A stretch of 64,000 bases of DNA from Boswellia sacra (Eukaryota > Streptophyta > Magnoliopsida > Sapindales > Burseraceae). Where the stretch lies: NCBI GenBank assembly GCA_013180625.2, contig SNVD02011224.1:284001-348000 (forward strand), written 5' to 3'. Made by a program: the position numbers and the translations under genes. The notes under the pieces were generated by a model. It was not told the DNA's origin. It made no database searches and saw nothing but the letters and a program-made list of their open reading frames with translations. Position 1 is the first letter of the stretch; every line of letters begins with the position of its first letter. Below are positions 48,715-61,121 of the stretch, one piece after another.

Positions 48715-49009
48715 TCCTTATTTATTCACAACTCTCCCTCCCTCTCTTTTTTCTCAAACATTCTGTATACACACAAACACACCCCCAAAAAACAAAAAAA
48801 CAAAAAAAAAAAAGCAGAATTTTCTGTCGTTTTGGAGAAGCTAGCTCGCTAAAACACCGGCCTAGGGTTTTTTATCGGGCGCTCTTCTTCGCCGTCTGAT
48901 CGGAGGAATCTTACGCTGTTGGATCTGGCTTTTGGCTTTTGTTTGATGATCGCGCCTCCTGGTTTTCGAGGTTCGATTCGTTGAGTCTGTGTGAGGGAGA
49001 GGTCAGATC
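48715..49009 (+). promoter_or_regulatory. Core promoter and 5' leader of SEC
   Basis: A weak TATA-like CTTATTTATTC (about 48717-48727) is followed by a long C/T-rich patch (48730-48765), typical of plant Y-patch core promoters. The leader contains CCTAGGGTTT (48861-48870), a reverse-orientation telo-box often found near the start of housekeeping and translation-related genes. No ATG upstream of 49010 makes a long competing frame. Confidence 0.45.
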
Positions 49010-52000
49010 ATGATGATTTCGTTGCAGAACGGAGTTTCTCGGGCTCCATTGGGCTCGGATCGGACTGTTGAAGCTGCCTTTGCCACCGTTAAGCAGGAGC
49101 CTGCCGCGTCGCTCAGTCTTTCGTCGTTCAAGGCTCACGATTCTCATGATGGTTCCTTTTTTTCTTCTTCATCTTCTTTTTTTCATTTAAAAAATTTGGA
49201 TATGATTTAATCATTAGGGTTTCGTTTACTTGGTAATATTTAATCTACATATTGCCGTACTGGTAGCCTATATTATTTCGATTAACCAAACTTGGATCTT
49301 TATGTGTTTTAATGATGCTTTTTTTTTATGTATAGATTGTGGGTTTTGCATCATTGTTAGCTGATATGTGTTTCTTAGGACTTATTTCTAGTTTTTAGGT
49401 TTAGGATTTGGAAAACGAAGCCATATAGGAAAAAAAAATGATGCGTTAATTGTTCGTGTCTGATGTTTTCCTTAATAAAAAGCAGATTAGCAGTGGATAT
49501 TTTCATTTATATTTTTTTAAGAGGAAAATCCTAGCTCGGAGGATCTTTATTTTTTTCAAAGAGAAAAATCCTTGCTTGGAAGAACCTTTGTTTAACTTAT
49601 TTTAGTATTTGAATTGTGGTTGTTTCTCAATCGTTCAATTGGTTGATTGAGAAGATAAGTTTATTTGGTATCAATTGGGTTGATTAATGGGAACTTTGGC
49701 GATTAGTATTTGGTTTGTGCATATCGAGATTGTACATAATCATGGATTTTCTTTTGTTTGTTTGTTTATTTATCTATCTATTTTTTTGAATGTAGTGGAT
49801 GAAGAAATGCAGATGGCCCTTGCTCATCAGCTGTACAAGGGTGGCAGTTACAAACAGGCGCTAGAGCATAGCAACATTGTTTATGAGAGGAGCCCGCTGC
49901 GCACTGATAATCTTCTTCTTCTGGGAGCAATTTATTATCAGGTTGAATTTTTTATAGCTTCTTTATTTCTGTGTTCTCGGCACAAGTTCTGGCAACCTAA
50001 GTCCCTATTTCTAGTTGATTTTTATCTTGATTATTTGGGGATCTTGAATTTATTTAATCTTTAAGCATGAATATCTTTTTGTTTGCAGTTGCATGAGTAT
50101 GATATGTGCATTGCAAAAAATGAAGAAGCACTTCGGCTTGACCCACGTTTTGCTGAGTGTTATGGGAACATGGCAAATGCTTGGAAGGTAATTACTACCA
50201 TTTGATATCAAGTTTTTAAGAAATAAACTCTTCTAACTGTAATTAGTACCACCTAACTGCTCTTATTTTTTTCCCCTTTCAGGAAAAAGGCGATATTGAT
50301 CTTGCTATTCGATATTATCTGGTTGCCATTGAGGTTTGTGCACTTGTGTAAAATTCTTCCTTCTTAGATATTGTGGCTTCTCTGTTATGTAATGTTCCAT
50401 ACACTTTTTGTTATCCTCTTTATTTTATGCTGGTTCATTTTTTTAAATTGGTATAGTCTGTTTACTTAGGTGGTTTATTTGTTTATTTTATTGAATATTA
50501 AAATCTTCATCAATGCAGCTTCGACCCAACTTTGCTGATGCATGGTCAAACTTAGCTAGTGCATACATGCGGAAAGGGAGACTTAATGAGGCTGCGCAGT
50601 GCTGTCGTCAGGCGCTTGCACTAAATCCCCTTTTGGTATGTTGTAATCATTTCTTTGACACTCCAGTGGTTGTCAGTTAGTCTAGTGAGAGCAAAATATT
50701 ACTATCCTTTTTATTTTAGGTCCTTCCTCTTTTAATTTCCATGACAATCATCTGATGGTTGATCTTGTCAATTGGCATACAGGTAGATGCACATAGCAAC
50801 CTTGGAAATCTAATGAAGGCACAAGGCTTAGTGCAAGAAGTAAGTGCCAGCACATATAATGCTGTATAATGTCTGGTCTCGTATTATATTTGTGGGTAGG
50901 TATTAGCCCTTGGTTTGGAACCTAGGGCTACGAAGTTTCAGTTAATTATGCTGTTGATGCTATCTTCAGCTATACCATTATGATGACTAAGCTGATGGTT
51001 CACTTTCTGTTCCCATTGCGGCACCAGAAGTGAACATCTAAATATTATCCAGTTTTTTATGCTCAACTGGTTCACCTGGCCTAGACTCTTCTTTGTCCAA
51101 CCTACATGTGTGTGGAAGGCATTCTTGCCATTTGAAATTTAATAGCGTGTGTCTCCCTTTTTCCCGTGAAGTTACTGATGGAGTAATTGATGTGTGGAAC
51201 TGTCTTAATATACAGTTCTATACGGATATCAAGTTGTTATGTACAGGCCAGGGCTCAGATGATGGTTGGTCTTGTTGTAACTTCCATGTGCAAGACTCCC
51301 AATTGTCAGAATCTAATGTTTTGTGCAGGCATACAGTTGTTACATTGAGGCTTTGCGCATACAACCGACTTTTGCTATTGCATGGTCTAATCTTGCTGGT
51401 CTTTTTATGGAGTCTGGAGATCTTAATAGAGCCCTTCAGTATTACAAGGTTTGTGCAGCCATATTTTGTATTCTTTTCTTTTGTTTTATATGTTGTATAA
51501 GTTTTGTTTTCTTTTGCTGCTAAGTGAGTTCTAGTTGAACATATTGCTTCTGCTTGGAGTATGATTTTAGTCTTCTGCTTAAGTGCTTCCAATGTTGTTC
51601 TGTCCACATTTTGTGATAGTTTGCTTTAGCTGTTTGTTTTTACAGCTTCTTTATAATATATATTTTTTAATTGTATTTTAATATCTGAAAAAAATTTCCA
51701 GGAGGCTGTGAAACTCAAACCTGCATTTCCTGATGCCTACCTAAACCTTGGAAATGTTTATAAGGTAAGCTGTCGTGCCTTGTGTCCTTAAGATCGGGTG
51801 ACTGCTAGTGGCTGGAATACCATGCTGTAACAGATAAAAACAAGATATTTCTTTGCCTTCCGCAGGCTTTGGGAATGCCTCAAGAAGCTATTGTGTGTTA
51901 TCAGCGCGCTGTTCAGACGCGTCCAAATTCAATTGCGTTTGGTGAGTGCAGCCATATCATTTTGTATAATAAGCAAGGCTGTATTGCTGCTGAATTTAAA

Positions 52001-52733
52001 TTTCCTGAAATGTTTTTGTCTTGATGCATTTATGGTCATATTTGTATACTGGCCTGTTAGTACTATGTTGCTTAAAATCATTTTATACATTTATATTCAT
52101 GTTCCACATTTGAGTATCAGAGTCTGACCTGTCACTATAACCAAATTGAACTGAACTTGATTCCCTGGATTTTGGTATTTTGTTGTTTTATACTTAAGTC
52201 TATATCTAGTTGACTTGGAAGTTATGTTTGGGCTGGAGAGAATACAATTTCGAAGTAAGAATAATAGGCTTTCATTAGGAATAATAGGTTTGTTGAGTAT
52301 ACTTAATTGTTTGTACGATAACACCTAGTTATTTGGAATTGAGAATTTTTCTCTGATTGCTTCTAACTGTTATCTTACATATCTTGTTGGAGCATTTTTG
52401 CTAGTTGAGTGTGCTTTATGTGACCAGACATTGTCTTACATGCTGCAGGTAACTTGGCTAGTACGTATTATGAGCGAGGTCAAGCAGATATGGCCATCCT
52501 CTATTATAAGCAAGCCATAGCGTGTGATCCTCGATTTTTGGAGGCCTATAATAATTTGGTTTGTTTTCTTAATTCATGCCTGATGGTTTATGTTAAAGTT
52601 AAGGTATTTGAATTTGCAAATACAGTGATCAATACCTTATTTTGTCTGTTTTGTTGTGACCAATAGGGTAATGCACTGAAAGATGTGGGTCGAGTGGATG
52701 AAGCAATCCAATGCTACAATGTATGTGTGTGAT

Positions 52734-52766
<33 letters not shown>

Positions 52767-55700
52767 TTATTTTCTGTTTTAAATAAATTTTTTGGACTTA
52801 AATTAACTTACTTTCTGGCTGGATGAAGCAATGTCTTGCTTTACAACCAAGCCATCCTCAGGCGCTTACCAACCTTGGCAATATTTATATGGAGTGGTAT
52901 GTGATTCTGAATGTCTGATGTCTTGGTGAATTACTTAATTTGAAAAGCCATACATCTGCAAATTTGCCTAACGAAATATGAGATAATTTAAACTCGCAGG
53001 AATATGTTGCCTACTGCTGCTTCATATTATAAGGCTACATTGACGGTCACCACTGGATTGTCTGCCCCTTTCAACAATCTTGCTGTAATTTATAAACAAC
53101 AGGTAATCATCTGCTCCTTAATTATAGTTGGTTTCTTGGTTTCCTATTTCTGAAACCATCTTGATATACAAAGACTCTGATTTTTCTTTATATATAAAGA
53201 CTCTGATTTTTAAGTCCAAGCTCTATACCTTGCTGTAGTTAAGATGATCATTTTTCTTGTGTCCTCATTACAGGGAAATTATGCAGACGCTATATCTTGC
53301 TACAATGAAGTTCTCCGCATTGATCCATTAGCTGCTGATGGGCTGGTTAATAGGGGCAACACTTACAAGGAGATTGGTAGAGTGAACGATGCAATCCAGG
53401 ACTACATACGTGCAATCACGATCCGGCCAACCATGGCTGAAGCTCATGCAAATTTGGCATCGGCTTACAAGGATAGGTAGTTAACTCTTCTTCCCATGTA
53501 GTGCTTTTGTTAATAGTCAATAAGATATATAAATGGAAAATTGTTTCACTTGGGATTCTTCAATCCTGGTGTGGAATTTGCAAGTAGAGTTGGACTCATT
53601 GAATGTGAATCTTTGGGTTAACCAAAAATATTTTTGTTTCATATTGTGTGAAATATAAGCTTTTATGAATGTTGTGACTTTAGTAATCTGGTATTCATGT
53701 GATATACAGTGGACATGTGGAGGCTGCCATAAAGAGCTACAAGCAGGCATTGCTTCTTCGACCTGACTTTCCAGAAGCAACTTGTAACCTTCTGCACACC
53801 CTGCAGGTACCTTCATGATGTATATTCATATAATGTATATTAATAAAATATAACTGGGTTTCCAATGGCTTTTATCAGAGAACAAAATATAAGGTCATAT
53901 CTACAAGCTTAAAGCTTTTAAAAAAGTGGCAAACTTAACATGGTACTAGAGCCATCATGACCAAACAATCGTAGGTTTGAATCCCCTCTGCGTTATTTAA
54001 AAAAATCACTTAAATAAAAGTGTTGTTTAGCCCACTTGTAAGATCTAATGAGGCATATGAGGCTCAATGCACGTGAGGGGGCGTATTAAAGAATAAAATA
54101 TTAAGTCCATATCTACTACCTTGAGCTTTTACAAAAGTGTCAAACTTAACAGGTTTGATATGGATATTGTGGATAAATCTTTTAAAATAGCTATGCCTTT
54201 TCTTTTTTAATAGCACTGGGCTAAGTCAAGTCCCAAAACCTGATTGTTGCATAATTAGTGTCTTAACTTTTCTGTCAATTGACACTATCATGAACATGGA
54301 ATGCAATTTGACATGGCTAAGAGGTCACAGCTATCTGAAACCCGGGATGTTCATTTGCTTCAAGTCAAAATATAGTTTGCCTTCCTAGTCATGGTTATAA
54401 AATGTTCTAGGAACAATCTTCTAGTTCAAAAATATGCTTCTCTGGTGAATGTTCATGTCTTGTTAATTATAGAATGTTCTAGGAACAATGTTTAATTGAT
54501 AATTATATTTTGCACTTCGACATGCTATGGCATGTGCTTTGATGGTTATATTGTTCCACAATGTTTCTGGATATATTACTGTCACATGTACTGGATTGGA
54601 TTTTTGATTCAGTGTCCTTGTAAGCTGTTTTTTTTTTTTTTCGTGGTTTGTTTAGGTAAAACATGAAACATTATAAGCTAATGCGATTTGATTTTGTATC
54701 TTGCAGTGTGTCTGTAGTTGGGAGGATCGTGATAGAATGTTCAATGAAGTTGAAGGGATTATCAGGCGACAGATCAATGTGAGCATTATTATTTTTGAAT
54801 TTTATTTAAACTGTGATATTTATCATGGTTCCCTCTTTGAGTATCTTCGGAGTTTAATGCTTTATTTGCTGTTAATTTCAGATGTCAGTTCTTCCCAGTG
54901 TGCAGCCTTTTCATGCTATTGCTTATCCAATTGATCCAATGCTTGCACTGGAAATTAGGTATCAAATTCTTCTTTTCTTACATAGGTACTTAGCTGTTAC
55001 TGTGAGAAGTTGTTTTTTCTTCCCACCAACAATTTTGCACTTTTTTTTTTGGGGCAGCCGTAAATATGCAGCACATTGCTCATTAATTGCGTCTCGCTTT
55101 GCACTTCCTTCTTTCAACCATCCTGCCCCAGTTCCTGTCAGGCATGATGGTGGTCTAAAGAGACTGAGGATTGGGTATGTGAGCAGTGACTTTGGTAATC
55201 ATCCTCTGTCACATCTTATGGGATCTGTGTTTGGCATGCACAACAAAGAAAATGTTGAGGTCTGTAATTTGTTTCTTTTCCCTTTCAAGTTGAGAGTTAT
55301 CTGGGCTTTCTACTTCCCCTTCTTTCGACATCACACAAAAAAGATTAACCAAGAACTGTGCAGGTATTCTGTTATGCCTTGAGTCCAAATGATGGTACTG
55401 AATGGAGAAAGCGTACCCAGTCTGAAGCTGAGCATTTTATTGATGTCTCTGCCATGTCGTCTGACATGATTGCGAAACTGATCAATGAGGATAATATACA
55501 GATTCTTGTCAACCTCAATGGTTATACCAAGGTATAATTTGTCAAATGTTCTCTTCATTATGTTTTTTCTGCTTTAAGGCTGTGGACTTGATAGATATCA
55601 GTATAATATATAGCATTTTGTCATTTGAGTGATGACTTGTATCATTGTTGTTGTACCTGTGCAGGGGGCCAGGAACGAAATATTTGCTATGCAGCCTGCA

Positions 55701-57587
55701 CCCATACAGGTTTCATACATGGGTTTTCCTGGGACCACAGGGGCAACTTACATTGATTACTTGGTCACTGATGAGGTGGGATTGGTGGGCACCCTTGATT
55801 ATGACCTGTTCTGTTTTATTATTCTTCCTGCTTCTCTAACATGCTGTCTGTTTGATGTCAGTTTGTTTCACCTTTACGCTACTCGCATATTTATTCGGAA
55901 AAGCTTGTACATCTTCCACATTGCTATTTCGTTAATGATTATAAGCAGGTCAGTCTTTTAGTACTCTAATGACAGAGACCCATTAATTACGTTAGATGCT
56001 TTTGTAATCTTTTGTTTTCTTTTTCTGGGCTATGGAATCTTATCCTTTCGACATTTACCATTTGCAGAAAAATTTGGATGTTTTGGATCCAAATTGCCAG
56101 CATAAACGATCGGATTATGGTCTCCCTGAAGGCAAATTTATTTTTGCATGCTTCAACCAGTTGTATAAAATGGATCCTGAAATCTTTAATACTTGGTAAT
56201 ACAAGGATGGTTCTCAGTTCATACACTTACAAATTATTTAAAGATTAGGCATGTCGGATTGACATTTTGAATTTTCAGGTGTAATATTCTTAAACGTGTA
56301 CCCAACAGTGCACTCTGGCTCCTTAGGTTCCCTGCTGCTGGAGAGATGAGGCTTCGGGCATGTAAGTTAAATTTTTAAATAATTTTTGGAAAGTATTGGT
56401 GGCCTCTTTTGGTTATTGATTTTTTATTATCTTTGAAGTGCCTTTTTAAATTTACTTTCTGTGATCATTCTTTGTTATGTTGTGAAATTCTGAGCATTTG
56501 TTAATGATTCCTGGGCCTTTTGCAGATGCTGCTGCCCAGGGCGTGCAGCCAGATCAAATTATTTTCACTGATGTTGCCATGAAACATGAACATATCAGAC
56601 GCAGTGCTTTAGCAGATCTATTTCTTGACACGTAAATTTCTCTTCTCCACTTTATTTCTGTTAAAATCTGTGGTTTGTTTTCTATCTTCTGCATGCTTAC
56701 GAGGCAACCATATGTTTTTGCATGTTCTCAGGCCTTTGTGCAATGCACATACGACAGGCACAGATATTTTATGGGCAGGCTTACCCATGGTGACTCTACC
56801 TCTTGAGAAAATGGCTACTAGAGTTGCTGGATCCCTCTGTCTTGCCACTGGACTAGGGGATGAGATGATTGTTAACAGGTTAGTTATTTTACTTTTCTGC
56901 ACAAAACCCTGAAACAGTCTTGTTTCCTGGTCTGATGTGCAATCTCTTCAGGTCCTTATAATTTTCACTTGGCACATATTAGGCTAATATTCTCTAGTTA
57001 CTGTCCTGGTTTTATGAAGAATAATCACAACGAAATGCTGTGTAGAATAAATGAACTGCTCCCTTAGTGTTATGTTACTGAGTTAACCATCTCTGACTTG
57101 CAATATCGTAGCTTTACTTTGTGATAGGCCTGATAATTTTATGTTAGTAAGTCTTTGTCTGTTTGGCATGTTTGTGTAATTTGATTTTGTTTTCTATTTA
57201 ATTAAAAGAAAAACATGCATTTGACATTTTATACCTAATCATTTTCTTTGGCAAAATACAGTATGAAGGAATATGAAGAGAGGGCGGTATCTTTGGCATT
57301 GAATCGGCAAAAGCTCCAGGCTCTTACCAATAAACTCAAGTCAGTTCGCATGACATGCCCTCTATTCGACACGACACGATGGGTGAGTTAGAATTCAGGT
57401 GTTGAGATCATTCTGTGGTTGCTCCATAGATGAAAAAGTGCTAAAGAAATTTTGGTTTGAATGAAATTTGCAGGTTAAGAATCTGGAGAGGTCATACTTC
57501 AAAATGTGGAATCTGCACTGTTCTGGGCAGAAGCCCCAGCACTTCAAAGTGACTGAGAATGACCTGGACTTCCCTTGCGATAGATAG
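49010..57587 (+). CDS. SEC: SECRET AGENT-type O-linked GlcNAc transferase
   Basis: The enzyme transfers GlcNAc from UDP-GlcNAc to Ser/Thr of nucleocytoplasmic proteins; in Arabidopsis, SEC acts with the related O-fucosyltransferase SPINDLY on DELLA and other regulators. Twenty-seven exons: 49010-49151, 49796-49941, 50089-50187, 50283-50333, 50519-50635, 50783-50839, 51329-51448, 51702-51764, 51866-51941, 52449-52558, 52667-52720, 52829-52896, 53000-53102, 53274-53476, 53710-53806, 54707-54778, 54882-54958, 55058-55259, 55364-55531, 55665-55775, 55862-55948, 56068-56195, 56279-56361, 56526-56631, 56732-56878, 57262-57382, 57474-57587. They give 973 aa, near the family length. Tandem TPRs fill about residues 50-480. 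The catalytic region shows [10 protein letters not shown] (His near 600), FNQLYKMDP (Lys near 775) and [11 protein letters not shown] (UDP site near 853). TPR motifs are often one per exon or split between two. Confidence 0.97.
52742..52767. repeat. TA microsatellite in SEC intron 11
   Basis: A (TA)n tract of about 12 units follows a short TG-rich run directly downstream of the exon 11 donor. It leaves the short exon 12 about 60 bp further on. Confidence 0.88.
53888..54151 (+). mobile_element. TRIM-like small LTR element in SEC intron 15
   Basis: Direct terminal repeats of about 53 bp (53888-53940 and 54099-54151) end AAACTTAACA. The left one is followed immediately by TGGTACTAGAGC (53941-53952), a slightly altered Met-tRNA primer-binding site. 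The core is non-coding. Sequence across the whole unit is similar to 6824-7113 in the pTAC3 gene, including GATCGCAGGTTCAAATC/AATCGTAGGTTTGAATC and the CCACTTGTAAGATC block. Intron 15 is the longest SEC intron (53807-54706), partly because of this insertion. Confidence 0.7.
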
Positions 57588-59665
57588 GTAGACAGGGAAG
57601 GGGAAGGGAACGGGATTGTAGATAAAAAGCAAAGAGAAATAACATAAAAGTGATTGTATTTAGGAGGAAATAAAAGATTGGTTACTTATTCAAATGATGC
57701 CATGGCTGTGCGTTATGACGTCTGTGCTGATGATGGATTTGAGTCCCGTGTACTTGGTTATTTAAAAAGGAAGGATTGGTTGGTTAAAACCATGGATTGG
57801 AGGTTATTAGGAAAAGTAATAAAATTACAAATTTCCTCAAAATTATATTTAGTTTCCTTCTATGTGCGGTGAACATCCAACAGAGCGCCACAGGCAGATT
57901 CAAAGTCCAGAAGGAAAAGTTTTCCTTTGCCTGTGTTTTGCTGTGCTTAGTGGGGAAGGCAGGCAGCGACAGTTCGGTTCCATTTGGCAGCAACAAGTAC
58001 AGAATCTTCTTCCAAGTCAATGGTTAGTTAATTGCGAGTCTTCATCGCAGTAACGTCGTGACACTTGCAAAGTTAGAGGTATCTGTAGCAGGGAATCCAT
58101 CTCCACTTGCTTTTCTGAGTTTGCTTGTGTTAATTTTTCCCTAGCTCGAATTGAACAACCAAAGAAAGCAGATAAAAAAAAAAAAAAAAAAACAACGCTG
58201 ACGGTCGGTGGCTTGTGTATGGTACGTTGTCTGTGTTTGTTGGAAATAGAACAAACGCGGGTAAGGCGTCTTGTTCAAAGGCCCAAAGTCTACTGGATTG
58301 TTAGAGTCCTCGAAGGTGGATCCAAGGATCCGGCATAGTTGAGCTCTGAATCCAAATACAATCATCTATTCTATATGAGAAAGAATTAAAAATGGAGTCA
58401 AATAGTTTTTATTGTTTGAGTTATTCTGCTCGGTCTAATTTTTAATTCATCAGTACCCATTTTTAAATTCCCTTTTTTTTAAAAAATTTAAATCTTTTTT
58501 TTCTTTCTAAACCCTGGTTGATTCTTAAATTACCTCTTCATTATATAAATCAATTTTCATTACAACCAAAATTTATCCGCGCGACTCCTCGAAACTATGG
58601 TTATATTTTTGCGCGTCTTTTGCAGTGTTTAGAGGTTTGTTGCAAATCGTTCATCTGCGACCTTTACAAATTTGTACCAAATTATCTTACCTTCAAAATT
58701 ACAATGGCTTAAAACAGACAATTTTCTGATTTTTTTTAATGAATTTTTTCTTCTTTTAATCGTTATAAATTATACCTAACTATGAAGGTCTTAAGACTAA
58801 TCTCAATAATTCAATCAACTTGTTTGTTTAATGTTTATTGCTTTGGATGCATTTTCAGTTTCGATCTGCCTTTTATATTTATTATTTTAATAAAAATTTT
58901 TACTATAAAGACTGAATAAACAAGATAATTAATATTATTTAAAAAATGATCGTATAACAATTTCTGCAGCAAACATATCGAGTATTGAGAAAAAATCTTC
59001 TTCTTCATCACTGTTTTTTCATAGTACGAGTTGTTATTTCTCTGTGAAATTTAGAAAAATAATAAATAGTACTACACTTATAATTCATTTACAACCAACT
59101 TTTCTATTACTTAAATTGGTAAAATCTTATTAGGGATGTAATTTTTTTTATTTATTTTTGTTTTTTCATTCTTTAGTGATTTTTTGTCAACTTAAGTTAT
59201 AGAGTGAGCCAGTTATATGTGTCTTATAGGTGTAGCATTGCTCACAAATAATATATATCATTGAATAGTATTTAATTGTTTAAAGGTCTTAATAAAAACC
59301 CATATTAATTAGAATTTTAAAGTATTTAGAGAATAAAGAATATTCTTTATCTCTCTTTAGTAATTTTACTTTAGGGTAAAATTGTAAAAAAATTAAAAAA
59401 AATGGGAGTTCATAAATAGTGGGGGCTGGATACAACTACTCTCTCTCTCTTTTTCTTTTTTGAAATATGAAATCTTTTATTTAATGATTTTAATTATGAA
59501 ATATAATCGGAGTCTTTCTTACTATAAATGCTTTGCTAAAAACCTTCACTTGGAAGCAATAAAAAAAAAAAAAAAACGTTCACCAAGGAGACCCCCTTTT
59601 TTCTTTCTAATTTCTTTTGTTAATAATCTTAACTTTCCGAAGCTGATTTTGAAATGGATTAAAAT
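57588..59665. other. SEC 3' region and intergenic DNA
   Basis: The first few hundred bases are probably the SEC 3' UTR; the poly-A run at about 58172-58190 is genomic. From about 58400 onward the sequence is AT-rich with no exon or RNA gene that I can support. Confidence 0.45.
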
Positions 59666-60240
59666 TTGGGCAAATTTCATGGACCACCTCTAACCTTTAG
59701 TTTAATGTCACATGGATTTACTATTTACAAATCTTGTTACTTCCCCTATTTTTTCAGAAATCATAATAGGCTACCCTTTCGTTAACTTGACCGTTGAATA
59801 TTTGTAAATAATTTGAAATTGAAGGGTTATAATGATCATTTTATTATACTTTTTAATAATAATATAAAATATGATTTTAAAACTAAAGTCTTTTAGGAGA
59901 ATGTCACGGACCACCCCTAATCCTAGGCTTAATATCATATGAATCCATTATTTTGCAAATTTGGTCACGGCCAATCTTTATCTTTTAAAAAATCATCAGG
60001 GATAATCTCTCCTTCAAAGGTAATTTTGGTAATTTTTGTTAGAATAGATAAAAAGGTAAAGGTATTTTAGTAATTACAGAAAAATGGATGGAAGGGTGGC
60101 TTCAACTAATGGAGGGGTGGTCTATGCTGATTTCTAAAAAGATAGGAATAGACAATTGTAAAATTTGCAAACAGTGAATTTGAGTGATATTAGGCCAAAG
60201 ATTAGGAGTGGCCTGTGACATTAACCTATTAAAATTTCCC
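59666..60240. mobile_element. MITE-like unit with three related arms
   Basis: Three segments share a GGACCACCYCTAAYCYTWRG...TTAAT(A/G)TCA pattern: forward at about 59667-59770, forward at about 59895-60010, and inverted at about 60240-60120. The second and third face each other as terminal inverted repeats around a short core; the first is an extra arm, so one copy probably inserted next to or into another. No ORF is present, and target duplications were not resolved. Confidence 0.55.
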
Positions 60241-61121
60241 TCCTTTGAGATGAAATTTTTGTATCAAACAACCATCATACATCAAAGACTAGAGAGCTTG
60301 TCTAGTTTTAACTCGGAACATTAATTGATATTTTAATATACGGTCTAAGGTGTCTTAAATATATTAATAAATATTATTTAAAATTCAAAGAAATGAAAGA
60401 AACTTTTCTTTAAATAATAATAAACTTAGAAAAAGATTTATGCCTATGTTAGAGTGCAAACTTAAAAAATATTTCGTAAAGGAGGAACTTTCTTCACATT
60501 AAAATGAATAATGTATCTAATAATTAAGATCTCAAGGGGAAATAACTAATAAAAACCTCATACTATACGGGCTGCCAAACACGCCCATAAGATATTGTAA
60601 TAATAATTATTATCCTTCCGTTAGTTAGCCTCGGTTAGCAACAAGTTTATGAAATGTCTAGTATATCCTCGTAGCATCTTTCATTTTTATTTTTATTTTT
60701 TATTTTTGAACCTTTTGATAGTCCTTGGAAAAGCACTAGAATAACCTTAGAAAGTCTTCTAACAACCATCATGTAAGATTCAAGTGATTATGTTTTTAAC
60801 ATCGTTTTCACTCTCACTGCCTCTCCCATTCTCTTCCATCTCTTCTCTCTGCTAACCCTAAAAAAAAGCAAAAGACCAAAAGTTCACTCCTTCAGTCTTT
60901 TCCACTTTTCCAAATGAAATGAAAATTCGCATTTCAATGGTGGGCATCAGGGAATAGAGCGTGGATTGTGATGATAACGAAATCAACAAATTTACTCATA
61001 TAACCCTATCCAGTTAGATTTAACGGGAGAGAGCTAACTCTGAAGGTGCCCTTGACCTTAAGGTTCAACTTGAATCCTTTCTTGTTTGCTCTCAATCTCA
61101 AAGTAGTAGAAGCTGGCGAGA
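60241..61121 (+). promoter_or_regulatory. Upstream region of the PPR gene
   Basis: The region is AT-rich up to about 60780, then C/T-rich (60805-60850), followed by a telo-box-like AACCCTAAA (about 60854-60862). That arrangement is typical of the core promoter and leader of plant organelle-protein genes. An in-frame TAG at 61107-61109, just before ATG 61122, fixes the start of the downstream ORF. Confidence 0.4.

Noticed and set aside
51218..51607. 129-aa minus-strand frame
   Set aside because: It lies antisense across SEC exon 7 and its flanking introns, with no domain and no independent gene signals.
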